Shown here: in pieces, positions 1-7,741 of the stretch | Position numbering within the stretch: position 1 is the stretch's first letter | Layout: every line of letters starts with the position of its first letter | Source of the DNA: Candidatus Melainabacteria bacterium | GTDB lineage: Bacteria > Cyanobacteriota > Vampirovibrionia > Obscuribacterales > Obscuribacteraceae | DNA: 64,000 nucleotides | Direction: 5' to 3' | Assembly (NCBI GenBank): GCA_016699165.1 | Contig: CP064963.1 | Coordinates: forward strand, 434,001 to 498,000 | The notes under the pieces: model-generated | Databases searched by the model: none | Seen by the model: the letters and a program-made list of their open reading frames with translations, nothing else | Told to the model about the DNA's origin: nothing | Translations under genes and position numbers: made by a program

Positions 1-1
1 T

Positions 2-142
2 GATCTGGAACTTCTGCCAGATTGGCCGTGTGTGGTGGCAACTTACGACCCTTCCAATTTGGCTATGCGTGCCTTAGGTCAATTTATAAAGAGCAAAGAC
101 AATGCAACAACAAGATCCGGGGTCGAATCTAGATCCCTTTAA
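2..142 (+). CDS. 3' end of an unidentified gene cut by the window edge
   Basis: An open frame enters from the left edge and reads about 46 residues to a TAA at 140-142. The visible part has a hydrophobic stretch (PDWPCVVATYDPSNLAMRAL) followed by a polar tail. It overlaps the next small ORF by 41 bases in another frame, so either this tail or the start at 102 could be wrong. I recognise no domain. It could be the C-terminus of a cytoplasmic protein transcribed with the kinase-like gene that follows. Confidence 0.35.
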   Translation, partial: DLELLPDWPCVVATYDPSNLAMRALGQFIKSKDNATTRSGVESRSL

Positions 143-296
143 ACCTGACGACAAGAAGTCAGTAGCCAAAAAATATTTGATGAGAATTGGTAAACTCATG
201 CTGCTTCTCACAATTGTTGGTTGTACTCTGTTGACAATTGCAAGTTTTGCCATTGACCACATAATCTCAAGCACTTTCAAACAGAACGGTCTTTAA
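102..296 (+). CDS. Small single-pass membrane protein, function unknown
   Basis: This 64-residue protein has a polar N-terminus rich in Gln, Asp and Lys, then one hydrophobic segment at about residues 31-53 (LMLLLTIVGCTLLTIASFAI), suggesting an inner-membrane anchor with a short outer tail. The stop lies 3 bases before the ATG of the following kinase-like gene, which points to co-transcription and perhaps translational coupling. The Shine-Dalgarno sequence is weak, and the start overlaps the preceding frame by 41 bases. No family recognised. It could be a membrane partner of the kinase-fold protein, but that is inferred from position only. Confidence 0.45.
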   Translation: MQQQDPGSNLDPFKPDDKKSVAKKYLMRIGKLMLLLTIVGCTLLTIASFAIDHIISSTFKQNGL

Positions 297-299
297 CAA

Positions 300-2045
300 A
301 TGACTTTTGAAAAAGCGGTAGAACAACTCAAATTACGCTATCAAGTTCTCGACGAGTTCGAGCAACGACACAACTCGGCTGTATATAAAGTACAAGACTT
401 GAATGGACGAGTCTTTGCTATTCGCATCATGAAACCCGATGTGTTCAAGAGCCCAGAAGAAGTAGACAAATTCAAACTTGAGATTCAGAAGCTGCTCGAG
501 TTGCAACACAGCAGCGTAGTCACTCTATATAGTGTCGATTCGCTTACTCCTGATTGTCCCTTTATTATCATGGAGTATTTCGAAAGTCAGCCCATTACGC
601 GCTTTACTATTAACAAGCCGCCTACACAGCGCAGCTTCATCGAAGTCTTTACTCAGTTATGCAGCGCACTTTCGTACCTGCACGCCCATGGTATCGTGCA
701 TGGTGACTTGCGTCCTGCCAATGTGCTTGTAAATAGTCTTGATTCAGATCATGTCTGGTGCAAGCTAGCTAATTCTGGCATGTTCAATATTTTGAGTTCT
801 GCCAAAAATTTCCAGGCAGACGCAAACGATTTTGCCGATAGCGTATTTTATTGCGCCCCAGAGCGCGCCATCCACAATATCAATGATATTCGCTCAGACA
901 TTTATTCACTTGGCGCCATTATGTTCGAGGTGCTTACAAGACGCCCGCCATTTGTGGGAGAAGACCCCGAATCTATTTTAGAACAGCACAAAAATGCCAC
1001 CGTCCCCAGTGTAAGTAAACTGAGCAAAAATCGCTGTCCAATTTACTTAGAACAAATGGTGATGAAATGTCTTTCTAAAGATCCAAACGAGCGCTATCAA
1101 AACTTGTTTGATTTGCGCAGTGACTTGCGTCTTTTAAGTCGAGGCGAAGAACCACTGCTTCAAACAAACTCAGAAAAAGACTGGATAGACGAAGATCCCG
1201 ATTTTGCCAAGATTCGCGAATCTGGCGTAATGGATAAACTGGGTCATAATAGTGAAGTAAAAGACGCCAAAGTGGTGGCATTTACAGGCAGACTTTCTTT
1301 TGATCTACGTGTAAGTAATGTGCTTGAGCGTGTACTTGAACTTGGTGTCAAAGGCAAATCTATTTTGCGCTTTAGATCAGAAAAACCAAAATTGGCAGGC
1401 GCACTTTATATAAGAGACGCAAATGTTGTTTTAGGTGCTGCAATTGACCACGAAAAGACTCGCGGTTACGACGCTCTCAAAGCGCTTCTTTCCATTGCCG
1501 ATGGCGAATTCGAATACATAAGTCGCGTTGCGGAAGATTATCCAACCAAAGACGAATCAATGCGCCTAAGCTTGAATCTTGTATGTTTCTTGTATCCACA
1601 ATTGCCAGATAGTCTTGGCGAATTTCAAGAAATGGCTAATGAGCGTGGACTTGCACTATCCACTGCCACCAATTTAAATATTATAAAAGACCTGATTGAG
1701 AACAAAGAAAACCTCATTCCCATTTCTGAATTGCCACAATTAGACTCTGGTGCCTGGCAGTTAAAACACACAGAATCTGTAACATCAAGCGATGTAATTG
1801 ATATTATCCGCGAAGAGCGCGCCGAAAAAGATCGCGTAGAGAAAGGCGAGAAGCCAATCTTCAAATATCGCAAAGCGGCAATGACGCCAATGGGATTTTT
1901 GCAGCTAGTAATAGTTCTTTCGCTCATTGCAGGCGTTGGCTATTACGGCTTTGAAATGTACCAAAATATGAATGACCCATCAAAGCACGGTCAAAAGAAA
2001 ACCAAATACAAGAAAGCACGCAAGTCCAAGCATCATTCAAATTAG
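300..2045 (+). CDS. Probable pseudokinase with DUF4388 (PATAN-like) domain and C-terminal membrane anchor
   Basis: Residues 12-280 have the layout of a Hanks-type Ser/Thr kinase: HGDLRPAN catalytic loop (134-141), APE (187-189), and a D-x-Y-S-L-G helix (200-205). Key residues are altered: the glycine-rich loop is gone (EFEQRHNSAVYK), the VAIK lysine is Arg42 (FAIR), and the DFG motif is NSG (158-160). Loss of the ATP-anchoring Lys and the metal-binding Asp argues against normal catalysis. Residues about 328-409 look like a DUF4388/PATAN domain, known in cyanobacterial and myxobacterial signalling proteins. A hydrophobic helix near 531-553 is followed by a Lys/His-rich tail, so the protein is probably tail-anchored. 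I read it as a membrane-bound scaffold or allosteric switch. The three kinases at 58552-64000 keep all these residues. Confidence 0.8.
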   Translation: MTFEKAVEQLKLRYQVLDEFEQRHNSAVYKVQDLNGRVFAIRIMKPDVFKSPEEVDKFKLEIQKLLELQHSSVVTLYSVDSLTPDCPFIIMEYFESQPITRFTINKPPTQRSFIEVFTQLCSALSYLHAHGIVHGDLRPANVLVNSLDSDHVWCKLANSGMFNILSSAKNFQADANDFADSVFYCAPERAIHNINDIRSDIYSLGAIMFEVLTRRPPFVGEDPESILEQHKNATVPSVSKLSKNRCPIYLEQMVMKCLSKDPNERYQNLFDLRSDLRLLSRGEEPLLQTNSEKDWIDEDPDFAKIRESGVMDKLGHNSEVKDAKVVAFTGRLSFDLRVSNVLERVLELGVKGKSILRFRSEKPKLAGALYIRDANVVLGAAIDHEKTRGYDALKALLSIADGEFEYISRVAEDYPTKDESMRLSLNLVCFLYPQLPDSLGEFQEMANERGLALSTATNLNIIKDLIENKENLIPISELPQLDSGAWQLKHTESVTSSDVIDIIREERAEKDRVEKGEKPIFKYRKAAMTPMGFLQLVIVLSLIAGVGYYGFEMYQNMNDPSKHGQKKTKYKKARKSKHHSN

Positions 2046-2051
2046 TTCTCA

Positions 2052-2519
2052 ATGAATAAAAACAGCCCTGTTTATCTGGACGATCTTTTTGTCGGAGCTG
2101 AGTTCAAAAGTTCTGAGCATCAACTTGACCAGGAACAAATAATCAAATTTGCCCAAGAATTCGATCCACAGCCGTTTCACACAGATGAAGGTGCTGCCAA
2201 AGATACTTTCTTTAAAGGCATCGCGGCTAGTGGCTGGCACACAGCAGCAATTACGATGAAACTAATGGTGGAAAGCTTGCCTTTTCAAACAGGCATTATT
2301 GGACTTGGCGGAGAAATATCCTGGCCTCGCCCCACAAGACCTGGCGAAACTCTGCATGCAATCAGTAAGATTCTTGAAATAGTTCCTTCACGCTCCAAAC
2401 CAGATCGCGGCATAGTGACAGTAGAGTGCCTGACCCTTAATCAAAACGATGAACTGTGTCAAAAATTCGTCACTAAGCTTGTTGTGCTTAAAAGACCTGT
2501 CGATAATCTAACAACTTAG
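2052..2519 (+). CDS. MaoC-like hot-dog-fold dehydratase
   Basis: This 155-residue protein fits the MaoC/(R)-specific enoyl-CoA hydratase family, which adds water to or removes it from acyl-CoA thioesters. The signature is the segment FAQEFDPQPFHTDEGAA (about residues 35-51) carrying the Asp and His of the active site, followed by the F-K-G-I-A-A-S-G-W-H-T motif. Length is typical for a stand-alone MaoC protein. It starts 6 bases after the kinase-like gene, so the two may share a transcript, though no functional link is evident. The true substrate (fatty acyl, hydroxybutyryl or mesaconyl CoA) cannot be told from sequence. Confidence 0.85.
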   Translation: MNKNSPVYLDDLFVGAEFKSSEHQLDQEQIIKFAQEFDPQPFHTDEGAAKDTFFKGIAASGWHTAAITMKLMVESLPFQTGIIGLGGEISWPRPTRPGETLHAISKILEIVPSRSKPDRGIVTVECLTLNQNDELCQKFVTKLVVLKRPVDNLTT

Positions 2520-2542
2520 AAGGACATCTTCTTTTGTTGGTG

Positions 2543-2614
2543 TCGCAGCCGGCCTCCGCAGGCCGGCCTACGGCACTAAACTAAATTGAGGCCTCATATT
2601 GTTGTTAGATATTT
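2543..2614. repeat. Intergenic GC-rich palindromic repeat, copy 1
   Basis: The space between two convergent genes holds a perfect hairpin (gccggcct-ccgc-aggccggc), then ggcctacggcactaa, a 20-base variable part, and tgttgttagatatt. A second copy at 30300-30379 shares the arm, the gcactaa block and the tgttgttagatatt end with identical spacing between blocks. It resembles REP or miniature-element repeats. Lying between two convergent stop codons, it could also act as a bidirectional terminator or mRNA stabiliser. Confidence 0.7.
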
Positions 2615-2631
2615 GGTGCAAAATGACATTT

Positions 2632-3612
2632 TCATTTAGTTGCATGCTCGACCAGATATTTACCTGCAACTTTATCGCCTTTTAGATAATAGTCGAAGAA
2701 AGCTTCAGTCTCTTGCTGGACTTGTTCTACTTGTTTTTGATTTTGTTTTTTAGTTCGGGAAGCAAAGCTCGAACCAGATACGCCACCAAGTCCGTGATCG
2801 GCACCTTCGAGCACGAGCAAGTGTTTGCTACCGGTAGGGGCATATTTATATGGTTCCACACGCCAGGTGTAATCTTTGCCGTTGCGACCAGTGTCATTTG
2901 TACCTGTGACAAGGAGCATAGGACGAGTAAATCCCGACCAGGAATTATCTTGCAGATTGCTACCATTAGCAGTAAAACCTTGTTCGCGCCCTTGAGGCGA
3001 CATCAAAAGAAAAGCTTTAGGTCGAGAGTCTGCAAATTTATCTGTGCCACCGATTTTGGTGCCGGCAAGCAATTGAGAAGTGTGCGCACCAAAGCTATGC
3101 CCGGCCATGCCAATTTTTGTAGTATCAATTTTGTCTTTTAGCTCTGGAACATATTTGCCCATTACAGGAAGTTGGTCCAAAAGAAATGAAACGTCTGCAG
3201 GTCGACTCTGCCAGTCTCTAAAGATATCGAGACTATCGACCGATTTCTTTTGCATGAAGCCCATTAAAATTTCACGCCGTTCAGTCGGGCTTTTAAGGGT
3301 CATCGAATCAGAATGGGTCGGCTGAATGCAGACATAACCGTGAGCGGTCCAGTATTTTACCAATGGCTGGTAATTATCTTTGCTGCCCAAAGCCCCATGC
3401 GAAAAGATGATTACTGGATATTTTGCATCGGATTTGACAGTTGGGTAAGTAATTTTTACCGGCAATTGTTTTTTGCGGGCTTTGTCGGTCATTACAAGGT
3501 CTTTTGTGGCAAACGATGCCGATATTGAGTTTGAGCTTGATTGCGCCTGGACAATTTTGGCGCCAGTGAAGACTAAAAGTGCAGATAGAGCGATAGGTGC
3601 GATTTTATTCAT
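2632..3612 (-). CDS. Exported alpha/beta hydrolase of the dienelactone hydrolase/lipase type
   Basis: The chosen ATG is preceded by a strong GGGAGGG ribosome site; a start 33 bases further up lacks one and would spoil the signal peptide (MNKIAPIALSALLVFTGAKI...). The mature part shows the oxyanion-region motif IIFSHGALGSKDNY, a nucleophile elbow GHSFGAH (G-x-S-x-G), and a late D-H-G-L-G-G around the catalytic His. This matches predicted dienelactone hydrolases and platelet-activating-factor-acetylhydrolase-like enzymes that cleave esters. It should work in the periplasm or outside. It stands alone with its own upstream space. The substrate is unknown. Confidence 0.85.
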   Translation of the reverse strand: MNKIAPIALSALLVFTGAKIVQAQSSSNSISASFATKDLVMTDKARKKQLPVKITYPTVKSDAKYPVIIFSHGALGSKDNYQPLVKYWTAHGYVCIQPTHSDSMTLKSPTERREILMGFMQKKSVDSLDIFRDWQSRPADVSFLLDQLPVMGKYVPELKDKIDTTKIGMAGHSFGAHTSQLLAGTKIGGTDKFADSRPKAFLLMSPQGREQGFTANGSNLQDNSWSGFTRPMLLVTGTNDTGRNGKDYTWRVEPYKYAPTGSKHLLVLEGADHGLGGVSGSSFASRTKKQNQKQVEQVQQETEAFFDYYLKGDKVAGKYLVEHATK

Positions 3613-3802
3613 AAATTTGCCCTCCCACCTATTAGACGTCAACACTTGATAAAAAGTTCAATGTCGATCGCAATTTAATCTTTGACAAATCAGAATTGAA
3701 AAATGATAAAACTCATCCTACGATTTTCACTTGGAACGATACTCGTTTTTATTTAAGCATCGTCACTGCCTGAGTTTTCAGAAGACAGCCCAACTAGCTG
3801 AG

Positions 3803-4684
3803 TTATTTTTCCACTGAAAAGTTCAAAAACTTCCCGGTCTCAGCAAGGCTTTTAGAGATAGAACCTAAAGTTTCTCTGGTGCCGCGACAACCGCTTCTAT
3901 AAAGAAGCTCCACTTTTTGATCTTTGTAACTGTTTAAAAGATCCATCCCAGCTTTTTTGTCAGAAGACAAAAGCGCACATGCAGCATAGAGCTTGCCTGC
4001 TGGCGATCCGTTTGATGCGACATATTGAAGTTCAGTTTTTATTTTTGCACTATCAGCTTTAGCTCTTGTGTATGCAATCCATTGCGAACTTTCGCTTGGT
4101 GCTTCGCCAATTATATGATCGGTAAAATCATCTGCATTAAGGAGAGTCTTCAAATAATCTGGCAGCTTAATTCCCATCGATTTTCCATTCACGAGCGCTT
4201 TTACATCTTTTATGGCTTGCTCAAGACTTACTTTGTTTTCTTCTTGAGGATGACGCTCATCTTCTGTCTTGAACCAGGCAAGCTTGTTGTCTTTTACTTG
4301 GATGCACGAACTCATCCAGTTAGCGCCTCTGTAATAGTCGCCTTCTTTATTTAAGAATATTAGATTCTTGCCCGAAGCCAAGCTAACATGCGCGCATCGA
4401 AAGTCTTCGCCACCGCGTATAGTGAATGACTTTGGCAGCTTGCCTTTGTATGTTTCAATCAAAGTGGCTTGAGATTCAAGAGAGTAAGTCCAGGTCTGCC
4501 CTTTGACCTTAATAGACTTAACCGGTCCCAAGTCTGCAAGCGCTATCGCCTCTGAGCGCTCCACCATTTCTTTGAGCGAGGCGAAATAAGCTTTCGCCTG
4601 CGCAAGTTGATCTGTCGCTCCCAGTAGCAAAATAACCAGGCATGCAAATAAGGCTTTTGATTTAACGTGTATATTTTTCGCCAT
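3803..4684 (-). CDS. Exported protein of unknown function with a netrin-like-looking module
   Basis: The start is taken at the ATG giving MAKNIHVKSKALFACLVILLLGATD, a good signal peptide. An in-frame ATG 27 bases further upstream has no ribosome site and lengthens the overlap with the preceding gene; with this start the overlap is 23 bases. The mature part has the pattern S-E-A-I-A-L-A-D, then I-E-T-Y-K-G, then G-K-N-L-I-F-L, with three cysteines. A similar order of motifs occurs in the C-terminal halves of the proteins at 26479 and 28200, suggesting a common secreted beta-rich domain. No enzyme motif is seen. Function unknown. Confidence 0.6.
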   Translation of the reverse strand: MAKNIHVKSKALFACLVILLLGATDQLAQAKAYFASLKEMVERSEAIALADLGPVKSIKVKGQTWTYSLESQATLIETYKGKLPKSFTIRGGEDFRCAHVSLASGKNLIFLNKEGDYYRGANWMSSCIQVKDNKLAWFKTEDERHPQEENKVSLEQAIKDVKALVNGKSMGIKLPDYLKTLLNADDFTDHIIGEAPSESSQWIAYTRAKADSAKIKTELQYVASNGSPAGKLYAACALLSSDKKAGMDLLNSYKDQKVELLYRSGCRGTRETLGSISKSLAETGKFLNFSVEK

Positions 4685-5081
4685 GTTTGCGCTCGATTTG
4701 TTCTTTGACATGATCTACATTATCGCGCAGATGTGTTGGTGTGGGAGCGCCTTTGGGAGCAACAGCTTTATTATCTATTTGCTTCAGGTCGTGCTCCAGA
4801 GCTTTGATTTCTTCGTATTTTTCTTTGATTAGTTTGTTCAAGTGCTTCTGTAATTTTATTTCCATGTCGCCGGTTGACTCGGTCTTTTCATGAAACTTGT
4901 TTTTGTGAGCGATTTCTTTGAGGTGCTCAGCTCTTTCTTTGTCGAGTTTTTCTTTTGAGACAACTCTAGCTTCAGATTTAGCATCAGATTTAGTGTCCGA
5001 TTTGGTATCGGCAGCAAAAGCATTTGCCGCAAATGCAAGAGAAAGTACAATCGATAAAGAAGTAAATGCGCTGAATTTCAT
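4662..5081 (-). CDS. Small exported Lys/Glu-rich helical protein
   Basis: A perfect GGAGG lies 5 bases before the ATG. The first 23 residues form a signal peptide ending A-N-A-F-A-A-D. The rest is dominated by Lys, Glu, Asp and His with heptad-like spacing of Leu/Ile, so a periplasmic coiled coil is likely; the early mature part repeats the unit T-K-S-D. The gene overlaps the following exported-protein gene by 23 bases, so the two are probably co-translated. No family recognised. Confidence 0.65.
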   Translation of the reverse strand: MKFSAFTSLSIVLSLAFAANAFAADTKSDTKSDAKSEARVVSKEKLDKERAEHLKEIAHKNKFHEKTESTGDMEIKLQKHLNKLIKEKYEEIKALEHDLKQIDNKAVAPKGAPTPTHLRDNVDHVKEQIERKHGEKYTR

Positions 5082-5105
5082 TTTTTCCTCCAGTGGAAAA
5101 TTAAA

Positions 5106-6083
5106 TCAAGACTGTGCTGCTCTTTTGAGACGGTCTTTGACTGCCGTCCATTCCTGCCCGTCGGGCAATGCTTCAATCACGATGGTATCGCAATCGAAAG
5201 TGTCCAATTTACGCAAATTGGAATAAAAATCTTTGGTGTAGTTAGTGGGGTTTTTATCGGCTTCAAGCCAGTGGCACTCGCCTGCTTCAGGCTTGTCGAA
5301 CGAAAGAACAGACACACCTTTTCCGCTCTTTATTATTTGAGCGATGCCATTTTCTAAATTGTTTGAAGACAAAATCGAAATTGGCTTGACTGGTGCGTAG
5401 TGACTGGACAGACTTCCAGGAACGCGAACTTGCGATTTTTCTTTTAACTCGACTTTGTATCCAAGCACTTCTTCAAGCATTGAAGCGGTTATTTTGCCGG
5501 GGCGAAGTATTTGTTTTACTGACGATGCCATATCTAAAATAGTCGATTCAACCCCGACATCGCAGGTGCCACCATCGAGAATATAAGCCACTTCATTTTT
5601 CAAATCGTCTGCGACGTGCTCTGCCGTTGTCGGACTCACTTTGCCAAATTTGTTGGCAGAGGGAGCGGCGATACCACGATTGACTGCTTTTAAAAATGCC
5701 AGTGCAAGAGGATGTTGAGGCATTCTTACAGCAACTGTGTCTTGACCGCCTGTCACCATATTAGATACCGAAGCTTTTTTCTTAAATACTAAAGTAAGTG
5801 GTCCTGGCCAAAATGAGTCGATTAATTTGTGAGTATCGTCGTCTATGTTTTCGGCTAACTCAAATAATTGAGTCTTTTCGCCAATATGTACGATAACCGG
5901 ATGGTCAGCTGGTCTTCCTTTGGCTGAATATAAAGCTTTTAGTGCAGTCTCATTTGTAATATCTGCAGCTAGACCATAAACAGTTTCAGTTGGAATTGCC
6001 ACAAGCATGCCACTAAGTGAAAGCGCTGCGGCTTTTTCAATGTCAGTGCCAATTTCCATTTTTACTTGTGTAGAAGCGCACAT
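5106..6083 (-). CDS. tsaC: Threonylcarbamoyl-AMP synthase, Sua5/YrdC/YwlC type
   Basis: This enzyme makes threonylcarbamoyl-AMP from Thr, bicarbonate and ATP for the t6A37 modification of ANN-decoding tRNAs. The YrdC domain is evident from IPTETVYGLAAD (about residues 30-41), K-G-R-P-x-x-H-P and S-A-N-K-F-G-K-V-S-P-T. At 325 residues it is longer than stand-alone TsaC (about 190) and has the extra C-terminal Sua5 domain. The start at 6083 overlaps miaB by 22 bases and is favoured by AGGA 9 bases upstream; an ATG at 6059 would remove the overlap but has no ribosome site. Pairing with miaB joins two tRNA position-37 modification genes. Confidence 0.93.
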   Translation of the reverse strand: MCASTQVKMEIGTDIEKAAALSLSGMLVAIPTETVYGLAADITNETALKALYSAKGRPADHPVIVHIGEKTQLFELAENIDDDTHKLIDSFWPGPLTLVFKKKASVSNMVTGGQDTVAVRMPQHPLALAFLKAVNRGIAAPSANKFGKVSPTTAEHVADDLKNEVAYILDGGTCDVGVESTILDMASSVKQILRPGKITASMLEEVLGYKVELKEKSQVRVPGSLSSHYAPVKPISILSSNNLENGIAQIIKSGKGVSVLSFDKPEAGECHWLEADKNPTNYTKDFYSNLRKLDTFDCDTIVIEALPDGQEWTAVKDRLKRAAQS

Positions 6084-7456
6084 TCATGCACATCCTTTTG
6101 GTCATGCGAATTTGTGCTGTTAACTAGCTTGCCACGCAGTGCCCATGGGTTTGCCGCAGTAATTTCGACATCGACAAATTGTCCTGTGAGCGATGCATCG
6201 CCTTCAAAATTGACCAATTTATTAGTACGTGTGCGTCCAGTCATACGCTCAGGATTGCGCTCGCTTCTGCCTTCTACAAGCAGTTCGCAAGTTCTGCCCA
6301 GGTAGCGCTTGTTACAGCGCAGACTTACTTCTGAAACGACAGTATTGAGCATACGAATACGCTCGGTCTTTTCGTGCTCTGAAACTTGTCCAGGCCAGTT
6401 GGCAGCTGGGGTATGAGGACGAGGAGAGTATGCAGCGGTGTTGCACGCGTCGAACGCTAGCTCTTCCACTAATCTAAGAGTATTTAAAAACTCATCTTCG
6501 GTTTCGCCTGGAAAACCAACAATTAAGTCTGTCGAGATAGATGCATTTGGAATACGATCGCGAATTTGCTCTACTACGCGTTTGTAAAAATCAACTTGAT
6601 AGCCGCGCGCCATGCGTCTCAGGGTGCGGTTATCGCCTGCTTGAATGGGAATGTGGAAATATTCACAAGCGCTTGGTGTTCTTTTAATAGAGTCTATTAT
6701 TTCCACTTTGAGATCGCGCGGATGTCCTGTTAGAAAGCGAATACGTTTGATGTCAGTTTTGGCATCGACTAATTCAATTAATTCGCCAAGGTGAGTAACA
6801 GGCTCAAGATCGTGACCATAAGCAGTTACATTCTGTCCAAGCAGAATAACTTCTTTATAGTTAGAGTCTGAAAGTTCTTGAATTTCATTGAGCAAGACCT
6901 GGGGATCACGACTCTTTTCGCGCCCTCTTACATATGGAACTATGCAATAAGTACAGTTATAGTCGCAGCCATAAATAATAGAAACAAAGGCACTATGCGG
7001 GTTTTGCCTAATGACTGGAATTTCTGGTAAATCTTCGGGCAATTCTTGATAGACTTCAACAACAGGCTCAGAACTTTGCTTTGCTTGCAAAACTAGCTCT
7101 GGAAGCCGATGCAAATTGTGCGTACCAAATACAAGATCTACATATGGAACACGCTTGACGAAATTTTCACCCTGGTCTTGGGCGACACATCCGCCCACTG
7201 CAATCATGGCACCAGGACGAGCTTCTTTGTAACGGCGCCAGACGCCAAGATAACTAAAAAGCTTGTCTTCTGCATTTTCGCGAATAGCGCATGTATTTAA
7301 AATTAGTAAGTCAGCCTTCTTGGCTGAATCAACTTGCTCATAGCCAATCTCGTCGAGCAATCCAAGCATATGCTCAGAGTCCGACTTGTTCATCTGACAG
7401 CCGAAAGTTTCGACGTATACCGATTTGGTATTTGTTTGAGTCGCGTTTGTAGACAT
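6062..7456 (-). CDS. miaB: tRNA-2-methylthio-N6-dimethylallyladenosine synthase
   Basis: This is a radical-SAM methylthiotransferase that converts i6A37 to ms2i6A37 in tRNA. The N-terminal UPF0004 domain starts with V-E-T-F-G-C-Q-M-N-K-S-D and carries the second cluster cysteines (C20 region, NTCAIREN, GGCVAQ). The radical-SAM motif is YGCDYNCTYC (C-x3-C-x2-C). The C-terminal region (about 385-450) fits a TRAM RNA-binding domain. At 464 residues the length is normal. Its 3' end overlaps the Sua5 gene, implying co-translation. The 5' ribosome site is weak. Confidence 0.95.
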   Translation of the reverse strand: MSTNATQTNTKSVYVETFGCQMNKSDSEHMLGLLDEIGYEQVDSAKKADLLILNTCAIRENAEDKLFSYLGVWRRYKEARPGAMIAVGGCVAQDQGENFVKRVPYVDLVFGTHNLHRLPELVLQAKQSSEPVVEVYQELPEDLPEIPVIRQNPHSAFVSIIYGCDYNCTYCIVPYVRGREKSRDPQVLLNEIQELSDSNYKEVILLGQNVTAYGHDLEPVTHLGELIELVDAKTDIKRIRFLTGHPRDLKVEIIDSIKRTPSACEYFHIPIQAGDNRTLRRMARGYQVDFYKRVVEQIRDRIPNASISTDLIVGFPGETEDEFLNTLRLVEELAFDACNTAAYSPRPHTPAANWPGQVSEHEKTERIRMLNTVVSEVSLRCNKRYLGRTCELLVEGRSERNPERMTGRTRTNKLVNFEGDASLTGQFVDVEITAANPWALRGKLVNSTNSHDQKDVHECALLHK

Positions 7457-7483
7457 AAGGTCTACAGTTTACAAGATCGCTTG

Positions 7484-7696
7484 CTAAGAAGCTACGCTTG
7501 GCGTTTTCAGGCTTTCCAATTCGTTAACGCTTGAAAGATATGCGTGCAAACTACTCTGTAGCCAGGAGAGCTTGTCGACATAAGCGTCAGGTGGAATGAA
7601 ATTGCTCTGTGTGTAATCTGAGCCGAAAATGAGATCGTGAAAACCGTCTTCGCGGGCTTCAAAACTGTAACTAAATGATCTTTGATTAATACTCAT
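7484..7696 (-). CDS. Small hypothetical protein
   Basis: A roughly 70-residue reading frame starts at MSINQRSFSYSFEA; a start 27 bases earlier is possible. It is rich in Ser, Tyr and Phe, with the stretch FGSDYTQSNFIPPDAY, and has no signal peptide or membrane segment. It lies between ribD and miaB on the same strand, within a run of same-strand housekeeping genes, which is the main support that it is real. No ribosome site is visible and no family recognised. Confidence 0.4.
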   Translation of the reverse strand: MSINQRSFSYSFEAREDGFHDLIFGSDYTQSNFIPPDAYVDKLSWLQSSLHAYLSSVNELESLKTPSVAS

Positions 7697-7741
7697 GGCA
7701 AAAGTATATATCGCAATCGCCACTTGAAATCTTTTATTTAA

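Noticed and set aside
119..137. Sequence ggggtcgaatctagatccc resembling a tRNA T-arm
   Set aside because: No matching acceptor, D or anticodon arms around it, and it lies in coding sequence.
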